This document shows positions 6,263-6,393 of a stretch of 6,393 nt of DNA, piece after piece. Made by a program: the position numbers and the translations under genes. Each line of letters begins with the position of its first letter. Position 1 is the first letter of the stretch. The notes beneath the pieces are model-generated. The model worked only from the letters and a program-made list of their open reading frames with translations, was not told the origin of the DNA and searched no databases. Location of the stretch: assembly GCA_004356385.1 (NCBI GenBank), contig SMXL01000097.1, positions 1 through 6,393 of the forward strand, in the 5' to 3' direction. This DNA comes from Bacteroidota bacterium (GTDB lineage: Bacteria > Bacteroidota > Rhodothermia > Rhodothermales > UBA10348).

Positions 6263-6393
6263 TTAGAATGCAGGATCAGACGAAGAGCGTCGGACGAAAT
6301 CCTGTGCAGATGTTGTAGATGGCAGAGAATCAATGGTCTCAGGTGCAAATAATTGCCAATAGGGAGTCAGCTCATCGCGCATGATGGCAAGGA
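6263..6393 (-). CDS. Possible C-terminal end of a gene running in from the right edge
   Basis: On the minus strand one frame is open from the window edge for 42 full codons and stops at the TAA at 6265-6263; the other two minus frames stop within 27 bases of the edge. The translation begins LAIMRDELTPYWQLFAPETI and ends in FVRRSSSDPAF. The composition is like a real protein: a Trp-containing amphipathic stretch, then a polar tail. It is too short to assign to a family. An internal ATG near 6382 could make a 39-residue protein, but no ribosome binding site precedes it, so a truncated larger gene is more likely. It has the same orientation as the S9 peptidase gene, 213 bp upstream of it, so read-through is possible though the gap argues for separate units. 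Chance openness cannot be excluded. Confidence 0.45.
   Translation of the reverse strand, partial: LAIMRDELTPYWQLFAPETIDSLPSTTSAQDFVRRSSSDPAF

Noticed and set aside
6211..6360. An AAGGAG word followed by a TTG-initiated + strand frame
   Set aside because: The spacing to the TTG is too long, the translation is full of Arg and Cys with no protein-like pattern, and it overlaps the better minus-strand frame.

Overview
The window looks like chromosomal DNA from a free-living, double-membraned environmental bacterium. GC content is roughly half by eye. The best guess is Acidobacteriota or a related soil or marine lineage. This rests on family resemblance only: a long secreted beta-repeat protein of a type I associate with Acidobacteriota, a DUF1800 protein, a small lipoprotein, and an S9 peptidase with a glycine-rich nucleophile elbow. 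There is no rRNA or tRNA gene, mobile element, CRISPR array or phage signature to fix the taxonomy further.

Layout from left to right. (1) Bases 1-1353, + strand: the C-terminal 450 residues of a larger secreted protein made of two tandem units of about 220 residues. Its start lies outside the window. (2) Bases 1426-3258, - strand: a complete exported DUF1800 protein of 610 residues with an unusual methionine-rich stretch near its C-terminus. It converges on gene 1 across a 72-bp gap. (3) Bases 3259-3439: a divergent intergenic region with a plausible sigma70-type promoter facing each way and a good ribosome binding site for each gene. (4) Bases 3440-4030, + strand: a 196-residue lipoprotein of unknown function. 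(5) Bases 4037-6049, - strand: a complete exported S9 serine peptidase (beta-propeller plus alpha/beta hydrolase), convergent with gene 4 and only 6 bp from it. (6) Bases 6050-6262: no gene seen. (7) Bases 6263 to the right edge, - strand: a 42-codon open frame that may be the C-terminal end of another gene.

All four convincing genes encode proteins that leave the cytoplasm (two signal peptides, one lipobox, and a beta-repeat protein of secreted type whose N-terminus is missing). They lie on alternating strands, so each is probably its own transcription unit. The only pair likely to share control is DUF1800 and the lipoprotein, whose promoters lie back to back. I see no evidence of a new multigene system here. 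The points most worth checking are the methionine-rich tail of the DUF1800 protein, the missing DUF1501 partner, and the divergent promoter region.
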